Assembly (NCBI GenBank): GCA_020634235.1
Contig: JACKCB010000005.1
Coordinates: 1-64,000, forward strand
DNA from: Ardenticatenaceae bacterium
GTDB lineage: Bacteria; Chloroflexota; Anaerolineae; Promineifilales; Promineifilaceae
Reading direction: 5' to 3'
DNA: 64,000 nucleotides
In this document: positions 27,186-35,502 of the stretch, one piece after another
Numbering within the stretch: the stretch's first letter is position 1
Layout of the letters: the number at the start of each line of letters is the position of its first letter
Translations under genes and position numbers: made by a program
Notes under the pieces: model-generated
What the model was told of the DNA's origin: nothing
What the model saw: only the letters and a program-made list of their open reading frames with translations
The model's database searches: none

Positions 27186-27328
27186 TTTTTCTTTCACATC
27201 TCCTGTCTGATGAGTCGTTCGCTGTTTTTGGTGGTGATGGGCGCGGCCCGTGCTGGGCGGCCGGTCACCAGTTGCCGGTCTTGCTCAGGCCAGGGGCCTA
27301 TCGCCGCGGGGGAAGGTGCTGCACCTCA

Positions 27329-27922
27329 TTAGTCGGCAACGACCACGAGGGAGGGCCGGATGACCCGTTCCCCCAGCTTGTAGCCGGTGCGCAGTTCTTC
27401 GACGATGGTACCGCTGGCGTAGTTGGCGTCGGGCCGTTTCATGATGGCATCGTGGTAGTTGGGGTCAAATGGTTGGCCAACAGCCGCGATTGGCTCAATT
27501 TTGACGCTGCCTAAGATGCCTTGCAGTTTACGCTGGACTAGTTGGATACCAGTAAACCAGCTATGGCCGGCGATCTCGTCGGGCACGTTGGCAAAGGCCA
27601 GATCAAAATCGTCGATGACGGGCAGCAGTTTGACCACCAGGTCGGCAGTGGCATTGCGGTAGGCGTCTTCGCGCTCGCGTTCCATACGCCGGCGGGCGTT
27701 GGCAAACTCGGCGCGGGCGCGCTGCCAACCGTCGAGATATTCGGCGGCTTGCAGTTCAGCCTGGGCCAGGCGCTCTTCAAGTGTAAGTTCGCCGGTGGCT
27801 TCGGCGGCCCCGGCCGGGGCCTGGCCATTCCCGTTTGTTTCTGTCCCGGCCGGGTCTTGAGCTCCCCCTGCTTCCTCTTCCGGCTGGTCGACTTTGTTAG
27901 CGTTGTCCTCACTCACTGGCAA
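27329..27922 (-). CDS. grpE: Nucleotide exchange factor GrpE
   Basis: This 197-residue protein releases ADP from DnaK. A disordered acidic N-terminus (about 1-50), enlarged by two palindrome-encoded PAG motifs, is followed by the long coiled-coil helix (EERLAQAELQAAEYLDGWQRARAEFAN...). The C-terminal beta domain has family phrases PFDPNYHDAI and VEELRTGYKLGERVIRPSLVVV. It lies between hrcA and dnaK on the same strand. Confidence 0.96.
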   Translation of the reverse strand: MPVSEDNANKVDQPEEEAGGAQDPAGTETNGNGQAPAGAAEATGELTLEERLAQAELQAAEYLDGWQRARAEFANARRRMEREREDAYRNATADLVVKLLPVIDDFDLAFANVPDEIAGHSWFTGIQLVQRKLQGILGSVKIEPIAAVGQPFDPNYHDAIMKRPDANYASGTIVEELRTGYKLGERVIRPSLVVVAD

Positions 27923-27955
27923 TACCTCGTTGTCCCCACGGGGAAATTAGTCTGG

Positions 27956-29014
27956 TTACAGTTCTATACCCTGGTCATCACCGGGATTCAGCGCCGTCCT
28001 GTCCAGGTAGTAGTCGGCAATAAACGTGCTCATCAGGTCAGAGACATAGCGAACGGCGGAAATGTTGCGCCCGTAAGGCATGCGCGTAGGCCCCAGCACG
28101 GCCAATTCACCCGTTAGCTGGTCCGATACGCCATAGCGGGAGAGGATGATGGTGCAGTCACGCAGCTCCTCCCAGCGCCCTTCCCCGCCAATGACCACCT
28201 TAACGCCGGTGGCATCAGGGTCCAGCACCTGGCTGATGACGTCAGCCAGCAGGGGGCGTTCTTCCAACACGCGCACCGCCTGGCGCGCACCTTCGTCATC
28301 GAGCAGGTTGGCCAGGCCATCACGGTAGACGTCACTGATGTCGCGAGCATCGGCGCGGCGCAGGTTGTCGATGATCAGGCGGGCCGCTTCTTCTTCCAGG
28401 CCATCGAGCTGGCTAAGGCGGGCGGAAATTTCATCGGCGGTGAAGCCATAACAGACGGCGTTCAGTCGTTCGGCGGCGTGACTGAGGCGGGCCTGGGCTA
28501 GCGGCTCGGCCAGGGTCAGCATTTGCTGCGTCACATCGCCCCCGTAGAGGACGAGGATCATCAGGACCAGGCGACCCTGGGTGGAGATGAGCTGCAAGTG
28601 CTTGAAACGGTTAGGCCGCGGCCGGGGAGCGGTAATAAAGCTAGCGCCCTGGGAGGTGCGGGCCAGGATGGCGGTAGCCAGCCGCATCCACTGTTCCATT
28701 TCCAGGCGGGCCTGGTGGAACTGGTGGCTAATCATCTGCCGTTCGCGAATGGGCAGCTCGAACTCGCCCAGCAGTCGCTGGACGAAGTAGCGATAGCCAT
28801 CTTCCGTGGGGATGCGCCCGGCCGAGGTGTGGAGCTGGATCAGGTAACCCATGCTGTCCAGGGCGGCCAGCTCGTTGCGCACCGTCGCCGGACTGACGCC
28901 CAGGTCGTAATGCTCCACCAGGAACTTGGACCCAACGGGCTGCCCGGTTTCGATATAGGTCCGGACCATGAGTCCGAGGATATGCTCCTGGCGTGGGGAA
29001 AGTTGATCTGCCAT
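27956..29014 (-). CDS. hrcA: Heat-inducible transcription repressor HrcA
   Basis: The protein has 352 residues. It represses the dnaK operon by binding CIRCE. The N-terminal winged helix is clear (SPRQEHILGLMVRTYIETGQPVGSKFLVEHYDLGVSPATVRNEL, shortened here in part), followed by LIQLHTSAGRIPTEDGYRYFV, a family signature. The C-terminal part has a GAF-like fold and ends near VRYVSDLMSTFIADYYL. ATG 29014 gives the usual MADQLSPRQ start; the frame runs further upstream, but that part looks like leader. First gene of the hrcA-grpE-dnaK-dnaJ-prma series. Confidence 0.96.
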   Translation of the reverse strand: MADQLSPRQEHILGLMVRTYIETGQPVGSKFLVEHYDLGVSPATVRNELAALDSMGYLIQLHTSAGRIPTEDGYRYFVQRLLGEFELPIRERQMISHQFHQARLEMEQWMRLATAILARTSQGASFITAPRPRPNRFKHLQLISTQGRLVLMILVLYGGDVTQQMLTLAEPLAQARLSHAAERLNAVCYGFTADEISARLSQLDGLEEEAARLIIDNLRRADARDISDVYRDGLANLLDDEGARQAVRVLEERPLLADVISQVLDPDATGVKVVIGGEGRWEELRDCTIILSRYGVSDQLTGELAVLGPTRMPYGRNISAVRYVSDLMSTFIADYYLDRTALNPGDDQGIEL

Positions 29015-29104
29015 GGTTTTGATGATGCAGCGCTGCCGTTTATGGATGCCTTGTGGGCCAAACAATCTGGTGATGGTGGTCCCGGCCGGGGCCGTTTCGC
29101 AAAA

Positions 29105-29131
29105 TTAGCACTCGCAGAGTCCGAGTGCTAA
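29105..29131 (-). promoter_or_regulatory. CIRCE operator (HrcA binding site)
   Basis: TTAGCACTC (29105-29113), nine bases, GAGTGCTAA (29123-29131): a perfect 9-9-9 CIRCE inverted repeat 91 bases ahead of hrcA. HrcA bound here should repress the operon until heat or misfolded protein titrates GroE. A palindrome copy (29081) lies between CIRCE and hrcA. No strong -35/-10 pair was certain upstream. Confidence 0.97.
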
Positions 29132-29267
29132 CACACTGTATTTGATATCATATCATGCCCAAAAAACAGCGTCAAATAAGAATGGCGTTAGATCGAAGGA
29201 AAGGCAGGCACGTCCCCGGCCGGGGTAATCCCCCCTACCCAGGCAAGAAAACCGCAGTCAGGCCGGG

Positions 29268-30686
29268 CTAACGCTTGATCCGGCCGCTCAACATCTGCCA
29301 GATCGTCCGCACCAAAATCTTCACATCCAACAGCAGCGACCAGTTCTCGGTGTACCAGATATCGTACTTGGTACGCTCAACAATGGACGTGTCCCCCCGC
29401 AAACCGTTGACCTGTGCCCAGCCGGTCATACCCGCTTTCTCACGGTGGCGTTCCATGTAGCGCGGCACAGTGCCCCGGAACTCCTCCACGTAGTAAGGCT
29501 GCTCCGGCCGGGGTCCCACCAGGCTCATCTCCCCAATCAACACATTCACCAGGTTCGGCAGCTCATCCACATCAATCCGGCGCAGCAGCGCCCCTAGCCG
29601 CGTCTGCCGCGGATCATTCTGCACCGTCCAGCCCGGTCCACTCCGTTCGGCATCGGAGCGCATCGACCGGAACTTAATCATCCGAAAAGGCTTGCCATCC
29701 AGGCCCATCCGCTCCTGCACAAAGAACGCCGGACCGGGCGACTCCAATTTAACGGCAATCGCCACCAACATCATCAGCGGGGCCAGGACGATCAGCCCAA
29801 AAAGCGCGCCGGCCATATCCATCAGCCGCTTCAGGATGAGCATGTAGCCGCGCAGCGCAAAGTCGCGCACCGTGAGCAGCGGCAAGCCGCCCAGGTCATC
29901 AATGCCAGCGTCCGTGGTTACAAATTGGAAGATGTCGGGGAAGACCTTGATGGAGATGCGGCCGCGCTCACAATAGGAGATGATCCGCACCACCTCGCGG
30001 TGGCCCTTTTCCGGGACAGCAATAATCACCTCATCAATGCGCTGGCGATCAATCAGGTCGGGAAGATCTTCGGGGTCACCCAAAACCGGCACGCCCAGTA
30101 CCGCCTCCGGCGGCCCATCACCATTGACGCTAATCAACCCAACGACCTCATAGCCCAGATGCGGCGACCACAAAATGCGCTGCAAGATGATGCGGGCCAC
30201 ATCCCCCGTGCCAACCACCAACAGGCGATCCTTGCCAATGCCCCGTTCCTTCAGCTCATTGCGCACCAACTGATGCACGCCACGCCCCAGCATGATCAGG
30301 ACGATCATGAACAACCAGGCATAGACAACCATCGCCCGGGGGAAATCAACTTCAAAGGCGGTGCCCTTGAAGGCCACGACTGAAAGGGCCACGCCTATCA
30401 AAGTGCCCACCGTCACGCTGCCGACAACGGCGTAGAACTGGTCGATGCGAGAAATGGCGCGGGGAATGTAATATTGGCGCTTGGCGGCCAGAGCCAGAAT
30501 CACGGCCAGCATGAGGACGATGTAGAGGCCGATGTACTGGCTAATGGGAGCCAGGTTGGCCACCTCCGCCGGCCAGGGGATGGCCACCCGCAACTGGTAG
30601 GCCAGGACAAAGGCCACCAAAATCAGGATAGCGTCCAGAACAATGAGCGTGATGGCGTAGATATTGCGAATGTTCTGCGTTTTCAT
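29268..30686 (-). CDS. Polyprenyl-phosphate sugar-1-phosphate transferase (undecaprenyl-phosphate glucose phosphotransferase family)
   Basis: The protein has 472 residues. It should start exopolysaccharide or surface glycan synthesis by moving a sugar-1-phosphate to undecaprenyl phosphate at the inner membrane. It has four N-terminal membrane helices (about 8-160), a cytoplasmic CoA-binding-like domain (RLLVVGTGDVARIILQRIL), a further helix, and the C-terminal bacterial sugar transferase domain. That domain carries KRLMDMAGALFGLIVLAP, ESPGPAFFVQERMGLDGKPF, KFRSMR, RRIDVDELPNLVNVLIGEMSLVGPRPE and KAGMTGWAQVNGLRG. The start at 30686 begins MKTQNIRNIY. A glycosyltransferase lies upstream on the same strand. 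Confidence 0.95.
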   Translation of the reverse strand: MKTQNIRNIYAITLIVLDAILILVAFVLAYQLRVAIPWPAEVANLAPISQYIGLYIVLMLAVILALAAKRQYYIPRAISRIDQFYAVVGSVTVGTLIGVALSVVAFKGTAFEVDFPRAMVVYAWLFMIVLIMLGRGVHQLVRNELKERGIGKDRLLVVGTGDVARIILQRILWSPHLGYEVVGLISVNGDGPPEAVLGVPVLGDPEDLPDLIDRQRIDEVIIAVPEKGHREVVRIISYCERGRISIKVFPDIFQFVTTDAGIDDLGGLPLLTVRDFALRGYMLILKRLMDMAGALFGLIVLAPLMMLVAIAVKLESPGPAFFVQERMGLDGKPFRMIKFRSMRSDAERSGPGWTVQNDPRQTRLGALLRRIDVDELPNLVNVLIGEMSLVGPRPEQPYYVEEFRGTVPRYMERHREKAGMTGWAQVNGLRGDTSIVERTKYDIWYTENWSLLLDVKILVRTIWQMLSGRIKR

Positions 30687-30768
30687 AACTTTTCGTGAGG
30701 TGTACGCTGGCAACCCGGCCGGGTCACGCCATGCTCAATCGCCGGCAAACGTGCGGGCAAGTGGCTTG

Positions 30769-31716
30769 CTAACGGTCATGCTCCTGCCCCGGCCGGGGCG
30801 GCCGGGCCGTCGCCCCATTCACAATGGCCGGGCCAGCCATAACGTCTGGCCAGATAGCACGGCCCCCCTTCAGGGCCACACCCAGCAGGACAAGCCAGTG
30901 CAGCCACAACGATGTCTCCTCACGGTAATGTTTGTAATAGAAGATAAGCATCGCCCGGTAAAACTCCGTTTGCGCCCGGGGATTCTGGCGGCTAGAAGCA
31001 CGCTTGACATGCTTCACCGTCACACTGGGGTTATACATAACCGTCCATCCGGCATCGCGAATGCGTTTGGACCAATCCAGGTCTTCGCCATACATCCAGA
31101 ACCGGTCATCCAGCAAGCCCACCCGTTCGATGGCCTCACCGCGCACCAGCATGAATGCCCCTACAACAGAGTCCACGGCCGCCAACTGATTGTCGTCCAG
31201 ATACGTCAGGTTGTAACGGCCAAAGCGGGGAGAGCGCGGAAACAAGTAACTGAGGCCAAGCATGCGATAGACCAGCGCCGGCATAGAGACATCGCGGCGA
31301 CAGGCAAGATCTAGCTGCCCATCCAGCAGGACGATTTTAGGGCCGACCACCCCCACTTCCGGGTGCTCATCCATGTAATCCAACAGGCGGATGAAGCCAT
31401 CCGGCGGCACCTCGGTGTCGGGGTTCAGCAAGAGACTGTAGCGCGGTGGCTTATCACCGGTAACTCCCAGGAGCGCCAGGCCCTGATTGTTGGCAGCCGG
31501 GTATCCCAGGTTTTCCTTGTTGGCAATCACGTGAACCCTGGGGAACTCGCGCTGCACCATAAGCACACTGTCATCCTGCGAATTGTTGTCAACCACACAC
31601 ACTGCGAACTTAAGGTCCCCCTCGGCCGCAAAAACAGACGCCAGACAGCGCCGCAGCAAATCAGATACGTTGTAGTTGACAATGACAATGGCCAGGTCTA
31701 AGTTGTCTATACTCAT
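30769..31716 (-). CDS. Family 2 glycosyltransferase (rhamnosyltransferase-like)
   Basis: The protein has about 315 residues. The GT-A fold is shown by LAIVIVNYNVSDLLRRCLASV at the start, VVDNNSQDDS, NLGYPAANNQGL, LLLNPDTEVP (DXD-type region) and RFWMYGEDLDWSKRIRDAGW. The C-terminus has a short hydrophobic stretch (LWLHWLVLLGVAL) that may rest on the membrane. Start 31716 begins MSIDNLDLAIV; an in-frame ATG at 31842 would add a low-complexity 42-residue extension. It probably works with the adjacent sugar transferase on a surface polysaccharide. The 31717-32109 spacer to the divergent protease gene shows no other gene. Confidence 0.92.
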   Translation of the reverse strand: MSIDNLDLAIVIVNYNVSDLLRRCLASVFAAEGDLKFAVCVVDNNSQDDSVLMVQREFPRVHVIANKENLGYPAANNQGLALLGVTGDKPPRYSLLLNPDTEVPPDGFIRLLDYMDEHPEVGVVGPKIVLLDGQLDLACRRDVSMPALVYRMLGLSYLFPRSPRFGRYNLTYLDDNQLAAVDSVVGAFMLVRGEAIERVGLLDDRFWMYGEDLDWSKRIRDAGWTVMYNPSVTVKHVKRASSRQNPRAQTEFYRAMLIFYYKHYREETSLWLHWLVLLGVALKGGRAIWPDVMAGPAIVNGATARPPRPGQEHDR

Positions 31717-32109
31717 CCGCTCGACGCTCGACGATGTCTTTTGGGGGGCAGTGGCGGAGAATCTCGGACTATCAGACGCTGGTTGTAGTGCCGCTTCTGG
31801 CTCGGCTCGCGCAGAGATGGTTCTCTCGGTTAATGCTGGCATATCACCCCACGAAGGTCCCGGCCGGGAAATGCAGGCTTTTTTCTGACAATCTCTTCCC
31901 TCACAGGCAAAATTTTAGCACATTGACCATAACTATCAAATTAGTGTACCGGCAACAGCGCTGCCAGACCATACGACCACCCCTTGCTAAACCAGCGCTT
32001 AGAATACGCCTATGTCTCGCTAATGAAATGCGCCTACAATAGCAGGTAAATTTGCCGGTTATCCTGCCGCAGCTTGTGCCAGGCCGGCCAGGTTGGAGAA
32101 ACATATACG

Positions 32110-33297
32110 ATGCTAAAAAACCTTGTCAACGCCCTTCTTGCTTCCATGCTCATCGTCGTGCTGTTTGTCGGTGGCTATTGGTTAGGCCAATCTCCCTATG
32201 CGCCGGTGCAGCTTTACTACCCGGCCGGGAACACCCCCAGCGAGATCGAAACCACCTTCAGCCCCTTCTGGGAAGCGTGGCAACTAGTCCACACCCGCTA
32301 CTACGAACTGCCGGTGGATGACGTCACCCTGACCGATGGAGCCATCGACGGCATGATGTCATCCCTGGGGGATGATTACACCCGCTACCTGCCCCCGGCC
32401 GACGAAGAGGCCGCCCGCGACACCATGGCCGGCGAGATCCAGGGCATTGGTGTGCTGGTGGAATTTGTCGATGGCAACATCACCGTCGTATCGCCCTTTG
32501 AAGGCTCGCCGGCCGAAGCGGCCGGCATCAAGGCCGGCGACATTTTGCGCCAGGCCGATGGCGTGGACCTTACGGGGATGGATTTGTCGGAGGCGGCTGC
32601 GTTAGTCCGCGGCCCGGCCGGGACCACCGTCAACCTGGTCATTGAGCGCGACGGGGAGCAGTTCACCCTGGACGTCGTCCGCGACGTCATCAGAATCCCC
32701 AGCGTGCGCGGCGAAATGATGGACGGCAACATCGCCTATGTCCGCCTCAGCCGCTTTGGCGACAACTCGGCCGAGGAGCTGGCGGCGGTACTGGAAGAGT
32801 TGATGCCCCAAAACCCGGCCGGGTTAATCCTGGACCTGCGCGGCAACCCTGGCGGCGGCCTGGAGACAGCCGTCGACATCGCCAGCCAGTTCCAGGACGG
32901 CGGCCTCATCCTGACCGAAGCGTTCGGCGACGGCACCACCCGCACCTTCGAGGCCACCAGCGGTGGCCTGGCCACCAGTGTGCCCATGGTCGTGCTCATC
33001 GACGAAGGCAGCGCCAGCGCTTCGGAGGTGCTGGCCGGCAGCCTGCGCGACAACGGCCGCGGCGTTCTCGTAGGCCAGACGAGCTTCGGCAAGGGCACGG
33101 TACAGACCTGGCAACCCCTATCCAACGGGGGCGGCGTGCGCATCACCATCGCCCGCTGGCTCACCCCGGCCGGGACCTGGGTGCATGAGCAGGGCCTCAC
33201 CCCGGATATTGAAGTAACCCTGCCTGAACCGGTGGAAGGCCAGCCGTTTGTAGACACACAACTCCAGGCAGCCATCGACTACCTGCTGGGCAAATAA
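32110..33297 (+). CDS. S41 family C-terminal processing peptidase (CtpA-like)
   Basis: The protein has 395 residues. One N-terminal membrane helix (about 7-26) anchors it with the rest outside. A PDZ domain follows (GIGVLVEFVDGNITVVSPFEGSPAEAAGIKAGDILRQADG in part), then the S41 core with NIAYVRLSRFGDN and LILDLRGNPGGGLE. The nucleophile lies in DEGSASASEVLAGS (Ser303 by spacing), with Lys328 in SFGKGTVQT 25 residues later, the normal Ser-Lys spacing. ATG 32110 has a GGAG site 12 bases upstream. Three PAG and one NPAG stretch stem from palindrome copies. It is followed by a strong bidirectional terminator. Confidence 0.95.
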   Translation: MLKNLVNALLASMLIVVLFVGGYWLGQSPYAPVQLYYPAGNTPSEIETTFSPFWEAWQLVHTRYYELPVDDVTLTDGAIDGMMSSLGDDYTRYLPPADEEAARDTMAGEIQGIGVLVEFVDGNITVVSPFEGSPAEAAGIKAGDILRQADGVDLTGMDLSEAAALVRGPAGTTVNLVIERDGEQFTLDVVRDVIRIPSVRGEMMDGNIAYVRLSRFGDNSAEELAAVLEELMPQNPAGLILDLRGNPGGGLETAVDIASQFQDGGLILTEAFGDGTTRTFEATSGGLATSVPMVVLIDEGSASASEVLAGSLRDNGRGVLVGQTSFGKGTVQTWQPLSNGGGVRITIARWLTPAGTWVHEQGLTPDIEVTLPEPVEGQPFVDTQLQAAIDYLLGK

Positions 33298-33304
33298 CCT
33301 ACCA

Positions 33305-33344
33305 GACAAAAAAGCCGGGTATTGCCGACGCGGCAATACCCGGC
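33305..33344. terminator. Strong hairpin between convergent genes
   Basis: GCCGGGTATTGCCG and CGGCAATACCCGGC form a perfect 14-bp stem with a 3-base loop (33314-33344). A run of A before it (33308-33313) becomes a T-run on the minus strand, so it is a classical terminator for the small minus-strand gene. It probably also stops S41 transcription. Confidence 0.85.
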
Positions 33345-33374
33345 AGTCATATCGCCAGACCGTAACCCGGCCGG

Positions 33375-33623
33375 TTAATCGTCGTTCTGAACGGAAGCGG
33401 CTCCCAGGCCAATAATCCCCAGGCCCACGGCCCCAATAACCACCACGGCCATCACAATAACCAGGACCAGCCCCAGCAGGGACATAACGATAGCCGCGCC
33501 AGCCCCAGAACTGGCTTGCGCCGCCGTTTCAGCCGCCGACTCCTGGGCCAGCGCAACCGCCGGCAAAGCCAAAATCAGCAGCAGACTCAGTACCGATAGA
33601 ACACGAACAATTGGGGCACGCAT
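33375..33623 (-). CDS. Small secreted/membrane protein of unknown function
   Basis: The protein has 82 residues. It has a signal-peptide-like start (MRAPIVRVLSVLSLLLILALPAVALAQ) with an AxA cleavage site near residue 25, then an Ala/Ser-rich stretch and one long hydrophobic Val/Ile/Gly helix, ending ASVQNDD. GAGGAG lies about 12 bases before ATG 33623. No family was recognised. It stands alone between terminators and the OsmC gene. Confidence 0.7.
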   Translation of the reverse strand: MRAPIVRVLSVLSLLLILALPAVALAQESAAETAAQASSGAGAAIVMSLLGLVLVIVMAVVVIGAVGLGIIGLGAASVQNDD

Positions 33624-33722
33624 CAAACGCCTATCTCCTCGCTTGGAATCAATCAACGGCGCTAATTATACCGCGGCCGCTTCCTTTGCACCAACCAAAA
33701 CCCGCGAGGATTGTGCCGGCCG

Positions 33723-34160
33723 CTATTCGCTAGCGGCGTCCGGGGCTTCGATGCGGTAGCTGGTGTGTACCTCAGCCCCGGCGCGCACAAACATGGCACT
33801 GGCCGAGCAGTACTTGTCCTTGCTCAAGCGAATCGCTTCTGCCACATCCCGGGGCTGGATATCTTCGCCGCGCACCACGAAAGTTATCTCGACATTCGTG
33901 TAAACCTTAGGATGCTCCTCGGCGCGCTCCCCCACGATCTCCACCGTAAAACCATGCACATTGAGCCGCTTCTTGCGCAAGATGTGAATAACATCCATCG
34001 CCGTGCAGCCGGCCACCCCGGCCAGCAAGAATTCCATGGGACTGCCGCCGGCCTCCCCGGCCGGGTTCACCAGATCAAATGTGTACCCAGACCCCAAGGT
34101 CCCTTTGAACGCCAACCCTTCCCCTTGCCAGTCAAGGCTGGCCCGCTTGATATCACCCAT
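33723..34160 (-). CDS. OsmC/Ohr family protein
   Basis: This 145-residue protein belongs to the thiol peroxidase-like OsmC family, which removes organic hydroperoxides. The two reactive cysteines are Cys52 (AGVAGCTAMDVI) and Cys118 (KDKYCSASAM), and GGSPMEFLLAGVAGC is the family signature. GGAGGTGA lies just before ATG 34160. The loop before GGSP carries a palindrome-encoded NPAG. Confidence 0.93.
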   Translation of the reverse strand: MGDIKRASLDWQGEGLAFKGTLGSGYTFDLVNPAGEAGGSPMEFLLAGVAGCTAMDVIHILRKKRLNVHGFTVEIVGERAEEHPKVYTNVEITFVVRGEDIQPRDVAEAIRLSKDKYCSASAMFVRAGAEVHTSYRIEAPDAASE

Positions 34161-34283
34161 CGTGTCACCTCCGCCAATTAACGGCTCGTTGCCGGCTTGC
34201 CAGCCGGCGCACGCTCAATGTCTTGCCAAATAACCATTATTGAACAGCCCGGCCCTCGGCGAAAGAGGCTGCCGGCCGGAACA

Positions 34284-34562
34284 CTAGGCCGTCCTGGCCA
34301 TCAAGTCCAGCAGTTCATCAACCAGATCCGCCCGCTCCGCCGGGCTAAGCTCCTCCGTCTGCAGCAGGCAGTCGCGGGCATAGGATTGCATAAAGAGCGT
34401 GGTGGCATTTTGCACCGCCGAGCGGATGGCCTGCAGCTGCTGCACAATCTCACGGCAGTCCCGGTCATCGTCCAGCATACGCTGCACCCCCTGCACCTGC
34501 CCTTCAATGCGCCGCAAGCGCCGGTTCATGTCCGCTTTCACTCTTTCTGATGTTGCCTGCAT
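34284..34562 (-). CDS. CsoR/RcnR/FrmR-family (DUF156) metal- or sulfur-sensing repressor
   Basis: The protein has 92 residues, all alpha-helical. MNRRLRRIEGQVQGVQRML is the family start. The sensing site of copper CsoR (Cys36, His61, Cys65) is here Cys36, Tyr61, Cys65, with the same numbering. Loss of His61 argues against canonical Cu(I) sensing and fits a thiol/persulfide type (CstR-like) or another inducer. GAGGAAACAGG precedes ATG 34562. It is co-directional with the FmdB-like gene upstream, and a typical G-tract operator lies ahead of that gene, so it probably autoregulates. Confidence 0.9.
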   Translation of the reverse strand: MQATSERVKADMNRRLRRIEGQVQGVQRMLDDDRDCREIVQQLQAIRSAVQNATTLFMQSYARDCLLQTEELSPAERADLVDELLDLMARTA

Positions 34563-34627
34563 CCTGTTTCCTCTTCCTGAGCAAATCAAGGCGTTACCGG
34601 CCCCCGGCCGGGCTAACAACCGCTGGC

Positions 34628-34828
34628 TCAGGTAAATGGACTGCTCACCGGCCGGGTGGCGGCCACCGTACCCTGGTTGCGCCCACCCAGGGCAACCCCA
34701 GAAATCACTTTGCGCGTCTCGCGGCTGCTGCACGACGGACAAGTTTGCGTTTCCCCGGCCTGCGACATGCGCAGTTGCCTGTCAAAATCATGCCCACAAG
34801 CGCGGCACGTGAACTGATACATTGGCAT
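34628..34828 (-). CDS. FmdB-family zinc ribbon protein
   Basis: The protein has 66 residues. It begins MPMYQFTCRACGHDF and carries a CxxC...CxxC zinc ribbon (Cys8, Cys11, Cys30, Cys33), the FmdB/CxxC_CXXC_SSSS family mark with CPSCSSRETRKVISG. The molecular role of the family is unsettled. AGAGG lies 10 bases before the start. It is first in a two-gene unit with the CsoR-type regulator, 65 bases apart. Confidence 0.88.
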   Translation of the reverse strand: MPMYQFTCRACGHDFDRQLRMSQAGETQTCPSCSSRETRKVISGVALGGRNQGTVAATRPVSSPFT

Positions 34829-34850
34829 AGTTAGGACACCTCTCTTACAC

Positions 34851-34871
34851 AATATACTCTAGGGGGGTATA
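34851..34871 (-). promoter_or_regulatory. CsoR-type operator overlapping a -10 box
   Basis: Read on the minus strand, TATACCCCCCTAGAGTATA is a G/C-tract pseudo-palindrome with TA-rich ends, the form bound by CsoR-family repressors. It overlaps a TATATT -10 box and sits 23 bases before the FmdB-like start. Binding would block the promoter of the fmdB-csoR pair. Confidence 0.75.
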
Positions 34872-34912
34872 GTACCATCGAGTATCAGCAGCGTCAAGAT
34901 ACCCGGCCGGGC

Positions 34913-35482
34913 CTAGTCCGGCTGGGTGCGGGCAAAGATCAAGGTGTCACCCAGCTCATTGGTCAGGTGATGGCGGCAGTTGTTGTGCAGCGTGGCTTCA
35001 TGCACAAAGCCCAGGCGGCGCGGGACGGCCGCACTGCGCTCATTCCGGCGATCACAGCGAATCTCCAGCCGCCTGGCCCCCAGGACGTCGAAAGCAAAAC
35101 GGGCGATGCCAGCCACCGCTTCGGTAATGTATCCCTGGCCAGCGTAGTTCGTGCGCGCCCAATAGCCAATCTCAAAGCGCGGAATCTGCCAGTCGATGCG
35201 ATGCAGTCCGCTGCTGCCCACAATGATGTCGCTGCCCTTCAGCCAGAGCAGCAGCATCAGGTCCTGGCGAGCCAGGAAGCTTTGGTGGGCCGTGCGCATG
35301 CGTGTCTCGCTTTCAGCCACGCTGGGCACATCGCCTGCGGCAAATGCCAGCCACGGCCGCAGCTCCGGCCACGAATCACGCACAGCAGCGTTGAAGCTGG
35401 GCCCGTCCCCCGGCCGGGGCGCGCGAATCAGCAGCCGCGGCGTCTCAAAACTGTCTGGGAAATCGATGTGAACTGGGTACAA
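34913..35482 (-). CDS. GNAT acetyltransferase (RimJ/RimL-like)
   Basis: The protein has 190 residues. ETPRLLIRAPRPGDG near the start, a middle FEIGYWARTNYAGQGYITEAVAGIARFAF (acetyl-CoA pyrophosphate loop region) and RLEIRCDRRNERSAAVPRRLGF mark the RimJ/RimL branch. It may acetylate a protein N-terminus or a small amine; the substrate is unknown. The start codon is TTG at 35482, supported by AGGAGGT six bases upstream and by the family-typical N-terminus. Confidence 0.9.
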   Translation of the reverse strand: MYPVHIDFPDSFETPRLLIRAPRPGDGPSFNAAVRDSWPELRPWLAFAAGDVPSVAESETRMRTAHQSFLARQDLMLLLWLKGSDIIVGSSGLHRIDWQIPRFEIGYWARTNYAGQGYITEAVAGIARFAFDVLGARRLEIRCDRRNERSAAVPRRLGFVHEATLHNNCRHHLTNELGDTLIFARTQPD

Positions 35483-35502
35483 GCGGCACCTCCTGTGCCT
35501 GC

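Noticed and set aside
31920..32109. AT-rich spacer before the S41 protease gene as a promoter pair
   Set aside because: A TACAAT-like box near 32034 exists, but no -35 at proper distance was convincing.
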